From Demequina litoralis (lineage in GTDB: Bacteria > Actinomycetota > Actinomycetes > Actinomycetales > Demequinaceae): a DNA stretch of 64,000 nucleotides. Under the pieces are notes generated by a model that had not been told where the DNA came from, did no database searches, and saw only the letters and a program-made list of their open reading frames with translations. Numbering within the stretch: position 1 is the stretch's first letter; each line of letters opens with the position of its first letter. The DNA is taken from contig NZ_JAUHPW010000003.1 in NCBI RefSeq assembly GCF_030418455.1, forward strand, positions 1-64,000, written 5' to 3'. The position numbers were made by a program, and so were the translations under genes. Shown here in pieces: positions 14,697 to 23,093 of this stretch.

Positions 14697-16073
14697 ATGT
14701 CCGTCGACGAGCTCGAGGCCGCATACGGCTCCGATCCTGGCCCCCGCAACAGCTTCGACCGGCTGCCCCCGCAGAACCTCGAGGCCGAGCAGAGCGTCCT
14801 GGGCTCGATGATGCTCTCGAAGGACGCGATGGCGGACGTCATCGAGGCGGTCCGAGGCGACGACTTCTACAAGCCGGCCCACGAGACCGTGTTCGACGTC
14901 GCGGTGAAGCTGTACAACGCCGGCGACCCGGTCGACGCGCTCACCGTCAGCGCGGAGCTCCAGCGCCAGGGCGAGCTGTCCCGCATCGGCGGTGCGGAGT
15001 ACCTCCACACGCTCATCGCGATGGTGCCGTCGGCGGCATCCGCGGGCTACTACGCGCGCATCGTCCGCGAGCAGGCCATCCTGCGCAAGCTGGTCGAGGC
15101 GGGCACGCGCATCGCCAACCTCGGCTACGACGGCGAGGGCGCCGAGGTCGACCAGATCGTCGACGCCGCGTCGTCCGAGATCTTCGCGGTGACCGAGCGC
15201 CGCAACTCGGAGGACTACCTCGCCATCGGCGAGATCATGGAGCGCACGCTCGAGGAGGTCGACGCCGCCTCGAACCGCGACGGCTCGATGCTCGGCGTCC
15301 CCACGGGCTTCCGCGCGCTCGACGACCTCACCGGCGGCCTGCAGGCGGGCCAGATGGTCGTCATCGCGGCGCGACCCGCGGTCGGCAAGTCGACGCTCGG
15401 CCTGGACATCGCGCGCTCGTGCGCGATCAGGAACAACAAGGCCGCCGTCATCTTCTCGCTCGAGATGAGCCGCGAGGAGATCACCAAGCGCATGCTCTCG
15501 GCGGAGGCGAGCGTCAAGCTCTCGAGCCTCACCAAGGGGCCGATGGGCCCCAGCGACTGGGAGCGCCTCGCGCAGACCGCCGCCTCGGTCGCCAAGGCGC
15601 CGCTGTTCATCGACGACAGCCCCAACATGTCGCTCATGGAGATCCGCGCGAAGTGCCGCCGCCTCAAGCAGCAGCACGACCTCAAGCTCATCGTGGTCGA
15701 CTACCTCCAGCTGATGACGTCGGGCCGCAAGGTCGAGTCGCGCCAGCAGGAGGTCTCCGAGTTCTCCCGCGCGCTCAAGCTGCTCGCCAAGGAGGTCGAG
15801 GCGCCGGTCATCGCGATCTCGCAGCTGAACCGTGGATCCGAGCAGCGCGGCGACAAGAAGCCGATGCTGTCCGACATGCGTGAGTCCGGCGCGATCGAGC
15901 AGGACGCGGACATCGTGATCCTGCTGCACCGCGAGGACGTCTACGACCGCGAGAACCGGCCCGGCGAGGCGGACTTCATCGTCGCGAAGCACCGCGCGGG
16001 ACCGACCGACACGATCGAGGTCGCCTTCCGCAAGGATTACGCGCACTTCACGGACATGGCGCGCGACCTGTAG
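14697..16073 (+). CDS. dnaB: Replicative DNA helicase DnaB
   Basis: 458 residues, full length and without an intein. The N-terminal helical domain (PPQNLEAEQSVLGSMML, about 20-120) is joined to a RecA-type ATPase: Walker A ARPAVGKST with Lys231, LEMSREEITKRML, Walker B KLIVVDYLQLM, SQLNRG, and the SGAIEQDADIV and KHRAGPT arginine-finger region near the end. It is the hexameric helicase that unwinds the replication fork. ATG 14697 follows GGAGGGAGAGG. The region upstream is unusually rich in DnaA boxes. Confidence 0.97.
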   Translation: MSVDELEAAYGSDPGPRNSFDRLPPQNLEAEQSVLGSMMLSKDAMADVIEAVRGDDFYKPAHETVFDVAVKLYNAGDPVDALTVSAELQRQGELSRIGGAEYLHTLIAMVPSAASAGYYARIVREQAILRKLVEAGTRIANLGYDGEGAEVDQIVDAASSEIFAVTERRNSEDYLAIGEIMERTLEEVDAASNRDGSMLGVPTGFRALDDLTGGLQAGQMVVIAARPAVGKSTLGLDIARSCAIRNNKAAVIFSLEMSREEITKRMLSAEASVKLSSLTKGPMGPSDWERLAQTAASVAKAPLFIDDSPNMSLMEIRAKCRRLKQQHDLKLIVVDYLQLMTSGRKVESRQQEVSEFSRALKLLAKEVEAPVIAISQLNRGSEQRGDKKPMLSDMRESGAIEQDADIVILLHREDVYDRENRPGEADFIVAKHRAGPTDTIEVAFRKDYAHFTDMARDL

Positions 16074-16152
16074 CTCGTGCGCCACCCATCCGTCCCCTCG
16101 AACGCTCCGAACGCCTTGCGCTGACGGTCCGGACGAGAGGGAGGATGGGCTC

Positions 16153-16770
16153 ATGAGACGAGCGACGATGCTGGGCGCCACGATCGGCGCGCTGGTGCTG
16201 GCGGGGTGCGCCAGCGGCGAGGCCGAGGGCGGCGACGCCGCGATGAGCGAGACGCCGATGGAGTCCACGGCCCACGCGACGGCGGACGCCATGGAGCCGG
16301 TCGAGACCCCCGAACCCGAGGTGACCGTTGCGGAGGAGGCCTCGGAGCCCGAGCCCGACAGCGCCTTCGCCTTCACCGCGCCCACGGTCATGGGCGGCGA
16401 GACCTTCGACGGCGCGACCCTCGACGACACGGACGTGATCCTGTGGTTCTGGGCGCCCTGGTGCCCCACCTGCGTCGCCGAGGCGCCCGTGCTGCTCGAC
16501 GCCGCGGAGCGGCTGCCGGACGGGATCGAGATCGTGGGCCTCGCGGGCCTGTCGGGCGACCAGTCGTTCATGCAGGAGTTCGTCGAGATGACCGGCACCG
16601 AGTCGTTCACGCACGTCGCGGACCTCGACGGCAGCGTCTGGCGCGGCTTCGACGTGAGCTCCCAGGCGACGATCATCGTGGTCGACGACTCCGGCGACGC
16701 CTACACGCTGGGCGCCGGCACGACCGCGGACGAGCTCGTCGACTACGCGGAGAAGATCGCCGCGACCTGA
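16153..16770 (+). CDS. Thioredoxin-like lipoprotein (TlpA/ResA/DsbE type)
   Basis: 205 residues. Lipoprotein signal ALVLAGC with Cys19, an acidic low-complexity spacer (about 20-70), then a thioredoxin fold. The active site is WAPWCPTCVAEAP, and the cis-Pro region is replaced by SSQATIIVVDD. It should act as a membrane-anchored thiol-disulfide reductase outside the membrane. The convergent CcdA-type gene just downstream is the natural electron supplier. ATG 16153 lies after GAGGGAGGATGGG. A usual cis-proline before the last strand is not obvious (SQAT), which may alter specificity. Confidence 0.85.
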   Translation: MRRATMLGATIGALVLAGCASGEAEGGDAAMSETPMESTAHATADAMEPVETPEPEVTVAEEASEPEPDSAFAFTAPTVMGGETFDGATLDDTDVILWFWAPWCPTCVAEAPVLLDAAERLPDGIEIVGLAGLSGDQSFMQEFVEMTGTESFTHVADLDGSVWRGFDVSSQATIIVVDDSGDAYTLGAGTTADELVDYAEKIAAT

Positions 16771-16779
16771 TCCCCGGTG

Positions 16780-16811
16780 ACGCCCGGCGCCGCGCCCGCG
16801 GCGCCGGGCGT
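16780..16811. terminator. Bidirectional terminator
   Basis: A perfect 14-bp stem (ACGCCCGGCGCCGC and complement) with a GCCC loop starts 9 nt after the thioredoxin-like stop. It lies between convergent genes. Confidence 0.8.
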
Positions 16812-16828
16812 TCCCATGCGCGCGCCCG

Positions 16829-16854
16829 GGCCCCGGCGACGATGCGCCGGGGCC
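16829..16854. terminator. Second hairpin, with GACGATGCG word in its loop
   Basis: GGCCCCGGCG-ACGATG-CGCCGGGGCC, a perfect 10-bp stem. It probably terminates the minus-strand CcdA-like gene ending at 16895. Confidence 0.55.
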
Positions 16855-16894
16855 GGCGAGCGGTGCGCGGGGCGGGAGCCGCCGACGTCGGCGG

Positions 16895-17794
16895 TCAGCT
16901 CGAGACCCGCTCCGCGCGCCGAGCGGCGACCACCACCCAGGCGGATGCCGCGGCGGCGACCACGACGAGCGCAACCAGCACCGGTGTGCCCCACGACTGG
17001 ATCGCGAGCGAGATGCTCGACTGCCAGCGGGCCGTCGCGAGCAGCACGCCGTCGAGCGCGTGGATGCCGAAGCGCGGCAGGATCTCGGCGAGCCCGAAGA
17101 CGGTCACGTAGACGCCGGCCAGCACCATGAGCACGCCGCCGGCGCGCATGAGCTGAGGAGTGCGCCGCCGCACCGCCGCGGCAAGGCCCGTGCCGGCGAG
17201 CGCGGCCGCGAGCGACACGAGCACCACCGAGGCACCCATCCCGATCGCGTACGCCACGAAGGGCGCGAGGGTCGCGACAGGCCCGGACGCGGCGAGCGCC
17301 TGGGTCACCACGACGAGGAACAGGCCGATCGTGCAGCTCAGCGAGGCGACGGCGAACGAGGCGCCGTACGCCGCCTGCGACGCGAACGTCCGGCCGGGCG
17401 CGTGGGAGGCGCGTGAGAGCGCCCCGAGGCCGGGGCCGCGCAGCTCGCCGTGCCGGACCATCACGACGCCGAGCACCGCCACCAGCACGCCGAGCCCGCC
17501 TGTCACGTACGACACGTACGGCAGCACCGTCGCCTGGAGCCCGAGGCTCACTCCCCCGAACAGCAGGCCGAGCGCCGTGAACACCGCGATGAAGCCCAGG
17601 CTCATCGCGGCGGCGAAGCCCAGCGCCCGCCGCAGCGCGATCGCGCGCGGAACCGCCGCATCGTCCCGGCCCGCGCTTCCCGCGCTGCCGGTCACGATGA
17701 CCGTCAGGTACGCCGGCAGGAGCGCGAACCCGCACGGGTTGAAGGCGGCGACCGCACCCAGAAGCAGGGCGTATGCGGCGTCGGCTAGATCCAT
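16895..17794 (-). CDS. CcdA/DsbD-family transmembrane thiol electron carrier
   Basis: 299 residues, polytopic. The first helix has the family motif FNPCGFALLPAYL and a later helix carries SLSCTIGLFL, giving the two membrane cysteines that pass electrons from cytoplasmic thioredoxin outwards. CcdA proteins are usually about 220-240 residues with six helices. This one is longer, with a cytoplasmic loop of about 25 residues (GSAGRDDAAVPR) and one or two extra C-terminal helices. It converges on the thioredoxin-like lipoprotein, its likely partner. ATG 17794 follows GAGGAGGCC. Confidence 0.85.
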   Translation of the reverse strand: MDLADAAYALLLGAVAAFNPCGFALLPAYLTVIVTGSAGSAGRDDAAVPRAIALRRALGFAAAMSLGFIAVFTALGLLFGGVSLGLQATVLPYVSYVTGGLGVLVAVLGVVMVRHGELRGPGLGALSRASHAPGRTFASQAAYGASFAVASLSCTIGLFLVVVTQALAASGPVATLAPFVAYAIGMGASVVLVSLAAALAGTGLAAAVRRRTPQLMRAGGVLMVLAGVYVTVFGLAEILPRFGIHALDGVLLATARWQSSISLAIQSWGTPVLVALVVVAAAASAWVVVAARRAERVSS

Positions 17795-17894
17795 GGATGG
17801 CCTCCTCGGCGTTCAGGCTCCCATGGTTCGGCGCGCTCGCCGCACCGGATGGGCGCCGAACCCCCGAGAAGCGCGCGGCGAACGCCGCCGCCGG

Positions 17895-18410
17895 CTACTC
17901 GTCCTCCTCGATCCATCCCACGTACGCGAGCCCGTAGTCCGAACCGGCCGCGTAGTAGTGGAACTCGAGGCCGGCGAGGTCACCCACGCCCGAGTAGTGC
18001 ATCTCGCCGTAGTTGAACGGCTCCACACCCTCGGCGTAGGGCTGCGATCCCGACCAGTCGAGCACGCCGGCGCCCTCTCCTGTCCAGGTGCCGGTCTCGC
18101 TCGTGAGCGTGGCGGACGTGACCACCCACGGTGTGGCGATCTCCTGATCGAGGACGCGCGTGGTGATGTCGAGCTCCTCCGTGCCGCTCACGCGCGGGTC
18201 GGACATGTCGAGCGTGCAGGTGAAGTGCTCGTAGATCTCGCTCACACCGCGGACCCTCGCGCTCGACGTGGACGTGATCTCGCAGGTGGCGGTGCCGCTC
18301 ACCATGGCAGCGTCGTCGGGCGGGAACGATGCGGCGGCGGACGCGCCTTCCTCCCCGGCGCCGCATCCTGCCAGCAGGATCGCCGCGGCGAGCACGCCGA
18401 CGGTGCGCAT
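17895..18410 (-). CDS. Lipoprotein, unknown function
   Basis: 171 residues. Signal VLAAAILLAGC with Cys16, then a beta-rich exported domain (GTATCEITSTSS, HFTCTLDMSDPRVSGTEELD, GTWTGEGAGVLDW) with two cysteines that could be linked, and an acidic C-terminus. I do not recognise the family; the strand pattern suggests a lipocalin- or YceI-like barrel but this is only an impression. ATG 18410 follows GGAGGGGAGGGGG. It is divergent from the AztD-like gene and shares the 176-bp region that holds the Zur-like site, so co-regulation is possible. Confidence 0.7.
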   Translation of the reverse strand: MRTVGVLAAAILLAGCGAGEEGASAAASFPPDDAAMVSGTATCEITSTSSARVRGVSEIYEHFTCTLDMSDPRVSGTEELDITTRVLDQEIATPWVVTSATLTSETGTWTGEGAGVLDWSGSQPYAEGVEPFNYGEMHYSGVGDLAGLEFHYYAAGSDYGLAYVGWIEEDE

Positions 18411-18486
18411 CCCTACCCCCTCCCCTCCATCGTCCCACCGGGTGCTTGGCGGCGCTTGCCGTGCGCAGCAGGCGCTTCACCCGAGT

Positions 18487-18516
18487 TTGATAATCGTTCT
18501 CGTTATCGTCTACAGT
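18487..18516 (+). promoter_or_regulatory. Sigma70-type promoter overlapped by a Zur/Fur-like palindrome
   Basis: TTGATA (18487-18492) and TACAGT (18511-18516) are spaced 18 bp. Between and over the -35 lies GATAATCGTTCTCGTTATC (18489-18507), an AT-rich inverted repeat of GATAA and TTATC very like Zur/Fur boxes. Binding would block RNA polymerase. Confidence 0.65.
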
Positions 18517-18586
18517 ATCCGCGTGCGCCCCGCCGGGCGCTGAACGAACAGAACGAAAGGTCGGCCCTCCGGGGCCTCGGTACACG

Positions 18587-19897
18587 ATGTCGATCTCGCC
18601 CCTCGCGAAGCGCGCCGCCACCCTCGCGGGTGCCTCCGCGCTCGTCCTCAGCCTCGCCGCCTGCGCCACCGACGACACGGAGGCCACCACCTCGGCCGAC
18701 GCGCTCGAGGTCGAGTCGCACGACGACCACGACCACGAGACCACCGCGGCAGCCACGGAGATGGCCGCGCAGACCCCGCGCATCGTCGTCACGTACGACG
18801 GCGGGATCCTGGTCCTCGACGCGAACACGCTCGAGACCGAGGCCGACATCGAGCTCGCCGGCTTCAACCGCCTCAACGACGCGGGCGACGGCCGCCACGT
18901 GGGCGTCTCCACCACGGGCGGCTTCCAGATCCTCGACGCCGGCACCTGGAGCCAGGCGCACGGCGACCACTCCCACTACTTCACCACCGCCCCGTCGCTC
19001 ACGGACCTCATGATCGAGGCCGAGATCCCGGGCCACCTCGTGGTCCACGACGGTCTCGCGGCGTTCTTCGACGACGGCACCGGCCAGGTCACGGTGGTCG
19101 AGGCCGACGAGTGGGAGCACATGGTCGAGGAGGGCCACCTCGACATCGTCCGCGAGTACACCACGGCCGACGCCCACCACGGCGTCGCGGTCGCGAGCGA
19201 CGGCGGAGAGCTCCTCGTCACCATCGGCGACGAGGACGGCCGCACCGGCGCGATGCTCCTCGACGAGGCCGGCGAGGTGCTCGCCTCGAGCGAGCAGTGC
19301 CCCGGCGTCCACGGCGAGACCGCCTTCACGACCTCCGACGGCAACGAGCTCTTCATGGTCGGCTGCGACGACGGTGCGCTCGCCTTCCACGGCGACCACG
19401 TCCACAAGGTCCAGGCCGACGAGTCCTACGCCCGCACGGGCAACCTCCACTCGGTGGACGGCAACGACATCGTCCTGGGCGACCGCAAGACCGACCCCGA
19501 GGGCGGCATCGGCCTGACCGAGATCACCCTGATCGACCCCGAGGCCGAGACCATCGAGGTCGTCGACCCGTTCGACGGCGATCAGGCCGAGTACACGTGG
19601 CGCGGCCTGGCCCGCGGAGCCGACGGCGAGGCGCTCGTGCTCGGCACCGACGGCGCGCTGCGCGTCATCGACGAGCAGACGGGCGACGTCCTGCGGTCGA
19701 TCGACGTGGTCGACGCGTGGGAGGTCCCCGAGGCCTGGCAGACCGCCCACCCCGCCCTCACCGTCGTCGCCGGCATGGCCTACGTGACCGAGCCGGCCAC
19801 CGGCACCATCCAGATCGTCGACTACGTCGGCGGCGAGATCTGGAAGTCGGTCGAGGTCGGCGTCGCGACCAACGAGATCGTGGGCGTCACCGGCTGA
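18587..19897 (+). CDS. aztD: AztD-like zinc metallochaperone lipoprotein
   Basis: 436 residues. Lipoprotein signal SALVLSLAAC (Cys26), a His/Asp-rich metal loop (ESHDDHDHE) soon after, then a beta-propeller-like body with repeated ILVLDANTLE / FQILDAGTW strands. Conserved His-rich loops include AHGDHSHYF, DAHHGVA and HGDHVHKV. This matches AztD, the zinc chaperone that hands Zn2+ to the AztC binding protein of the AztABC importer. No aztABC genes are in the window. It sits behind a Zur-like operator, fitting induction in zinc starvation. ATG 18587 has only a weak ribosome site. Confidence 0.75.
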   Translation: MSISPLAKRAATLAGASALVLSLAACATDDTEATTSADALEVESHDDHDHETTAAATEMAAQTPRIVVTYDGGILVLDANTLETEADIELAGFNRLNDAGDGRHVGVSTTGGFQILDAGTWSQAHGDHSHYFTTAPSLTDLMIEAEIPGHLVVHDGLAAFFDDGTGQVTVVEADEWEHMVEEGHLDIVREYTTADAHHGVAVASDGGELLVTIGDEDGRTGAMLLDEAGEVLASSEQCPGVHGETAFTTSDGNELFMVGCDDGALAFHGDHVHKVQADESYARTGNLHSVDGNDIVLGDRKTDPEGGIGLTEITLIDPEAETIEVVDPFDGDQAEYTWRGLARGADGEALVLGTDGALRVIDEQTGDVLRSIDVVDAWEVPEAWQTAHPALTVVAGMAYVTEPATGTIQIVDYVGGEIWKSVEVGVATNEIVGVTG

Positions 19898-19920
19898 CGC
19901 CCCTGCTCGCCCGAGCACAG

Positions 19921-19957
19921 GGCCCGGTCCACGGCGGTACGCGCCGCGGGCCGGGCC
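19921..19957 (+). terminator. Terminator after the AztD-like gene
   Basis: GGCCCGG (19921-19927) pairs with CCGGGCC (19951-19957) with an inner GGCG/CGCC stem, followed by TTCGG, 23 nt after the stop. Confidence 0.65.
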
Positions 19958-20033
19958 TTCGGCGTTCCCGGTCGCCGTCGGCTCGGCATGCGTGGGGACG
20001 ATGCGCGGGTCGACTTCTCGACGCCCGGCGCGG

Positions 20034-20726
20034 TCAGTGCGCTTCCGGCCGCGGCGAGAACCCGCGCACGATGAGCCACAGCGCGAGCACGATCTCCTGC
20101 AGCGCGAGGGGCGCTTGAAGGCCGGCCGCCGTGCTCGACAGCACGTCGAGGACGTCGAGCAGCCCCAGCACCGCGACGAGCGCGTACGGGATCACCGCGA
20201 CCAGCCCCCACCAGGTGAGCCAGCGCGGCACCAGGCGGCCTCGGTGAAGGATCAGGTAGAACATGGTGGCGCCGCACACGAAGACGAGGCTCTGGAGGAT
20301 GCCTCCCGTCTCGCCCGCCGTGAACAGGACGATGCCGCCGTCCCCGGCCGCCGCATCGTCCCCCGCGAGGCGGAACAGCGTGAGCCAGGTCATCGCGGTG
20401 ACGACGTACCAGGTGGCCTCGAGCGCGCCCCGGAAGACGACGAAGCCGACCGCGAGGCGCTCGCTGATCCGGCGCAGCACGGGGAAGGCCACGATGGGGA
20501 TGCACGCGAGCGACAGGCCCATGAGGAGGACCAGGAAGGCGCCGACGGCGAGCCCGCCGCCGAGCTCGTCCGCGCTCGCGAGGTAGTCGGGCCCCTCGAG
20601 CCCACCTCCGGTCGCGACCAGGCTCGCGGCGCCGCCCACGGTGCCGACGAGGTAGAGGATGCCGATCGTCGTCGCGGTGGCACGGTCGGACAGGGATCTG
20701 GTGGGCACTTCGGCGTGCGTGGTCAT
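20034..20726 (-). CDS. DUF4386 family membrane protein
   Basis: 230 residues with seven or so hydrophobic segments. It matches the DUF4386 layout: TATTIGILYLVGTVGGAASL at the first helix, ERLAVGFVVFRGALEATWYV in the middle, HRGRLVPRWLTWWGL before the later helices, and ALQEIVLALWLIVRGF near the end. ATG 20726 lies after GGGAGAGCG. Function of the family is unknown; members are scattered in Gram-positives. It sits 103 bp downstream of the two-gene gp5-like operon and could be co-transcribed with it. Confidence 0.85.
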   Translation of the reverse strand: MTTHAEVPTRSLSDRATATTIGILYLVGTVGGAASLVATGGGLEGPDYLASADELGGGLAVGAFLVLLMGLSLACIPIVAFPVLRRISERLAVGFVVFRGALEATWYVVTAMTWLTLFRLAGDDAAAGDGGIVLFTAGETGGILQSLVFVCGATMFYLILHRGRLVPRWLTWWGLVAVIPYALVAVLGLLDVLDVLSSTAAGLQAPLALQEIVLALWLIVRGFSPRPEAH

Positions 20727-20829
20727 CGCGCTCTCCCTTGCGGTCGCGCGGCGCGCCCGGCCGGGTCCGATGGACGCCGTGTCGTTCCCTTCATCATCCC
20801 TCCGTCGCGCGAAGGGCGCGCGGCGGAGG

Positions 20830-21531
20830 TCAGGCCTGCGGCTGCTCCCCGCCCGGTGACGCGGGCTCGGCGTCGTCGGCCGCTTCGGGGAGGGGTGCCG
20901 TGAGGCCCGTCCAGACGGGACGCGCGGGGTCGCCACCCTCGAAGGCGATCCAGACGCCGTCGCCCACCCGGGGGATCGGCTGCTCGACAGTGAGCAGCTC
21001 CTCCTCATGGAAGTGCTCATCGTCGTAGCCCTCGACCGCCTTCGCGAGCCTCTCGTCGCGCTGCACCAGGTGCTCGACCAGCCCGCGCTGCGCCGCGATG
21101 ACGCGCGCGAGCGCGTCGGGCCAGTCGTCGTCGGGGAGCACCACCGGCAGCGGCGCCGCGGTGACGTAGTCCACGGTGGGGCGGCCCGGCGGCCCGACCG
21201 CTTCCTTGACCGCGGCAAGGAGCCGCCGGCTGTGCGCGGCGAGCCTGATGAGCGGGTCGAGCGACGGCTCCGCCCACACCGGCAGGCTGCCGAGCACCTC
21301 GGGCACCACGACCTCGATCCTGCCGCGGTGCCAGGGGTCGTCCGCGCCGGTCACGAGCCCCCGCCAGAGCCCGACGTTCACGGTCCGAGCGTCCTCGACG
21401 GCGAGGTCGCCGCGGGGGTCGACGGGCGAGTCGAGGTCGCCGTCGGCCAGGGCGCGCGAGGCGGGCGCCAGGATCGCTGCGGCATCGGTGGCCGCGTCGG
21501 CGAGCACCCGGGCGGCCGGATCCTCGATCAC
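20830..21531 (-). CDS. Phage gp5/gpV-type baseplate OB-fold protein without spike
   Basis: 233 residues. Two parts of the phage baseplate OB fold are clear: DDPWHRGRIEVVVPEVLG (about residues 65-82) and PIPRVGDGVWIAFEGGDP followed by RPVWTG (about 190-213). In T4 gp5, P2 gpV and VgrG these belong to one OB domain. Here they are split by about 105 residues of mostly helical insert. The C-terminal beta-helix needle is absent; the protein ends in a short acidic tail. GTG 21531 overlaps the upstream stop (GTGA), so translation is coupled to the 521-residue protein. No sheath, tube or ATPase gene is nearby. Function unknown. Confidence 0.65.
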   Translation of the reverse strand: MIEDPAARVLADAATDAAAILAPASRALADGDLDSPVDPRGDLAVEDARTVNVGLWRGLVTGADDPWHRGRIEVVVPEVLGSLPVWAEPSLDPLIRLAAHSRRLLAAVKEAVGPPGRPTVDYVTAAPLPVVLPDDDWPDALARVIAAQRGLVEHLVQRDERLAKAVEGYDDEHFHEEELLTVEQPIPRVGDGVWIAFEGGDPARPVWTGLTAPLPEAADDAEPASPGGEQPQA

Positions 21532-23093
21532 GGGTGGTCCTCGTCATCGGCCGACGAGACGGCCTTCGCGACCTCCGCACGCGTCGCGTCGCCCTGCGCG
21601 ATGATCTCGTTGACCAGCGCTGCTCGAGCCGCCCGCGCCGCGAGCAGGTCGGCCTCGGCGCGGCGTCGCGCCACCTCGATCGACTGGAGCTCCGCGGCGT
21701 AGCCGTCGAGCGCGACGCCCTCGCCCAGCAGGGATTCGACGATCACCCCGTCGGTCCGCATCACGTTCGTGTCGACGCCGAGGACCACGCCCCGCACGTC
21801 CTGACGCGGTGCGTCGTCGTGCCCTCCGATCGGCACCTCCTCGGTGCGCTCCTTGAACCGACGGATGGTGGCCGCGGATCCGGGGACCGGCACCTCCTCG
21901 ACCACGGACACGGCCCGGCCCTGCCAGTCGAGCACCTCGTCCAGCTCGTCGAGGATCATCTGCCTGACCGCCTGCCGGTCGGCGTCGACGATCACGTCGT
22001 CGAGGAGCGCCTCGAGGTCGGCGAGCGGCACCTCCCTGCGTGACTCGTGGAAGCCGTCGAAGTAGGCCACGCGGAGGTCCGTGAGGTGCGTGACCGTCAC
22101 GAACTCCTGGTTCATCTGCCGGAACACGAAGTTGAGCGTCCGGCTGACGTTGACGTTGGAGATCTCGCGTTCGATCGAGGTCTGCTCGCCGGACTTGGAG
22201 GTGGCCTCGTAGGCGGTGTCGACCGCGACCTCCCTCTTCGCCGACGCCTTGGACGCGTGCTTCTCGGTGGCATTCGACAGGTTCTTGGTCGCCTCCTGCC
22301 GCGCCGCGTTGGTGCTGCCCTTGACGCCCGCCTTCGCCTCGGCGCTGCCCCACCCCCAGCTCGCCTTGCCCGACACATCGGCGTAGTACTCCGTCGACTC
22401 CGCGAACGCGGACTGGTTCGACTGCTCGGACTGGATGGACTGCGACAGGTCGGTCGCCGCCTCATCGGTGACGGAGTCGAGGACGCTCGAGGACCGGGAC
22501 CGCTTCTCCTCGCTCTCTCGGAAGGTGGACACGCTGATCCTCGTCGACTCGCCCGGCAGAAGCGTCATCGTGTTGATGACGCGCCCGGCGCCGTAGCTGC
22601 CCAGATACGTCGAGAGCCGCAGCGTCTCGACGAGGTACAGACCCGGGCGTGGCGCCGGCGGGACGGGTGCCGTGGAGACCGTCGGGGTGCCGTTGACGTT
22701 GGTGCTCACCACGAGCCGCTCGCCCGCGCTCAGCCGGCCCGCCAGCGCCTCGAGGATGTCGTCGGGGAAATCGTCTGCGGGCGGCACCGGCTCCGGCGGC
22801 GTGCGACCGCGGTCGACGTCGACTCGCAGGCCCGCGCCGGGACGCCCCGCAAGGCCGCCGCCCCCGATGCCGCGGAGGCGCTTGCGCAACGCGTCCACGT
22901 GTCCCAGGGCGCCGGACGTGCCGTCGCCATGCTCCACCGCGGACAGCTCGGGCTTGAAGGAGCTCGCGGCGACGGCGAGCTCGATCAGGTTGACCCCCGA
23001 GTAGCTCGTCGGCTCGGGGATGTCGTAGCGCAGGACCGGCGCGAGGCCATCCTCCTCGAGGCGGATCATCGGTGATGGTGTGGTGTCGGGCAT
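21528..23093 (-). CDS. Uncharacterised 521-aa protein paired with a gp5-like OB-fold protein
   Basis: 521 residues starting at ATG 23093 (MPDTTPSPMIRLEEDG) behind GGGGGACG. I know no function for it. The first ~130 residues are mixed and Pro-rich. A compact beta region follows (GLYLVETLRLSTYLGSYGAG, then LLPGESTRISVSTFRESEE). Next is a Ser/Ala/Gln-rich stretch (SIQSEQSNQSAFAESTEYY) with the alternating Gly/Ala segment SGKASWGWGSAEAKAGVKGS, of the sort that can form amphipathic strands. NVSRTLNFVFRQMNQEF and LRVAYFDG come after it, and the C-terminus is a long helix (VARRRAEADLLAARAARAA). No signal peptide or membrane helix. Pore-forming or injection-related roles are speculation. Confidence 0.7.
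   Translation of the reverse strand: MPDTTPSPMIRLEEDGLAPVLRYDIPEPTSYSGVNLIELAVAASSFKPELSAVEHGDGTSGALGHVDALRKRLRGIGGGGLAGRPGAGLRVDVDRGRTPPEPVPPADDFPDDILEALAGRLSAGERLVVSTNVNGTPTVSTAPVPPAPRPGLYLVETLRLSTYLGSYGAGRVINTMTLLPGESTRISVSTFRESEEKRSRSSSVLDSVTDEAATDLSQSIQSEQSNQSAFAESTEYYADVSGKASWGWGSAEAKAGVKGSTNAARQEATKNLSNATEKHASKASAKREVAVDTAYEATSKSGEQTSIEREISNVNVSRTLNFVFRQMNQEFVTVTHLTDLRVAYFDGFHESRREVPLADLEALLDDVIVDADRQAVRQMILDELDEVLDWQGRAVSVVEEVPVPGSAATIRRFKERTEEVPIGGHDDAPRQDVRGVVLGVDTNVMRTDGVIVESLLGEGVALDGYAAELQSIEVARRRAEADLLAARAARAALVNEIIAQGDATRAEVAKAVSSADDEDHP

Noticed and set aside
14697..16073. Possible intein in DnaB
   Set aside because: The gene is 458 codons with continuous helicase motifs; there is no insertion.
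20830..23093. Complete contractile injection system or prophage tail locus
   Set aside because: Only a gp5-type OB protein is recognisable; sheath, tube, baseplate wedge, tape-measure and AAA+ genes are absent on both sides.
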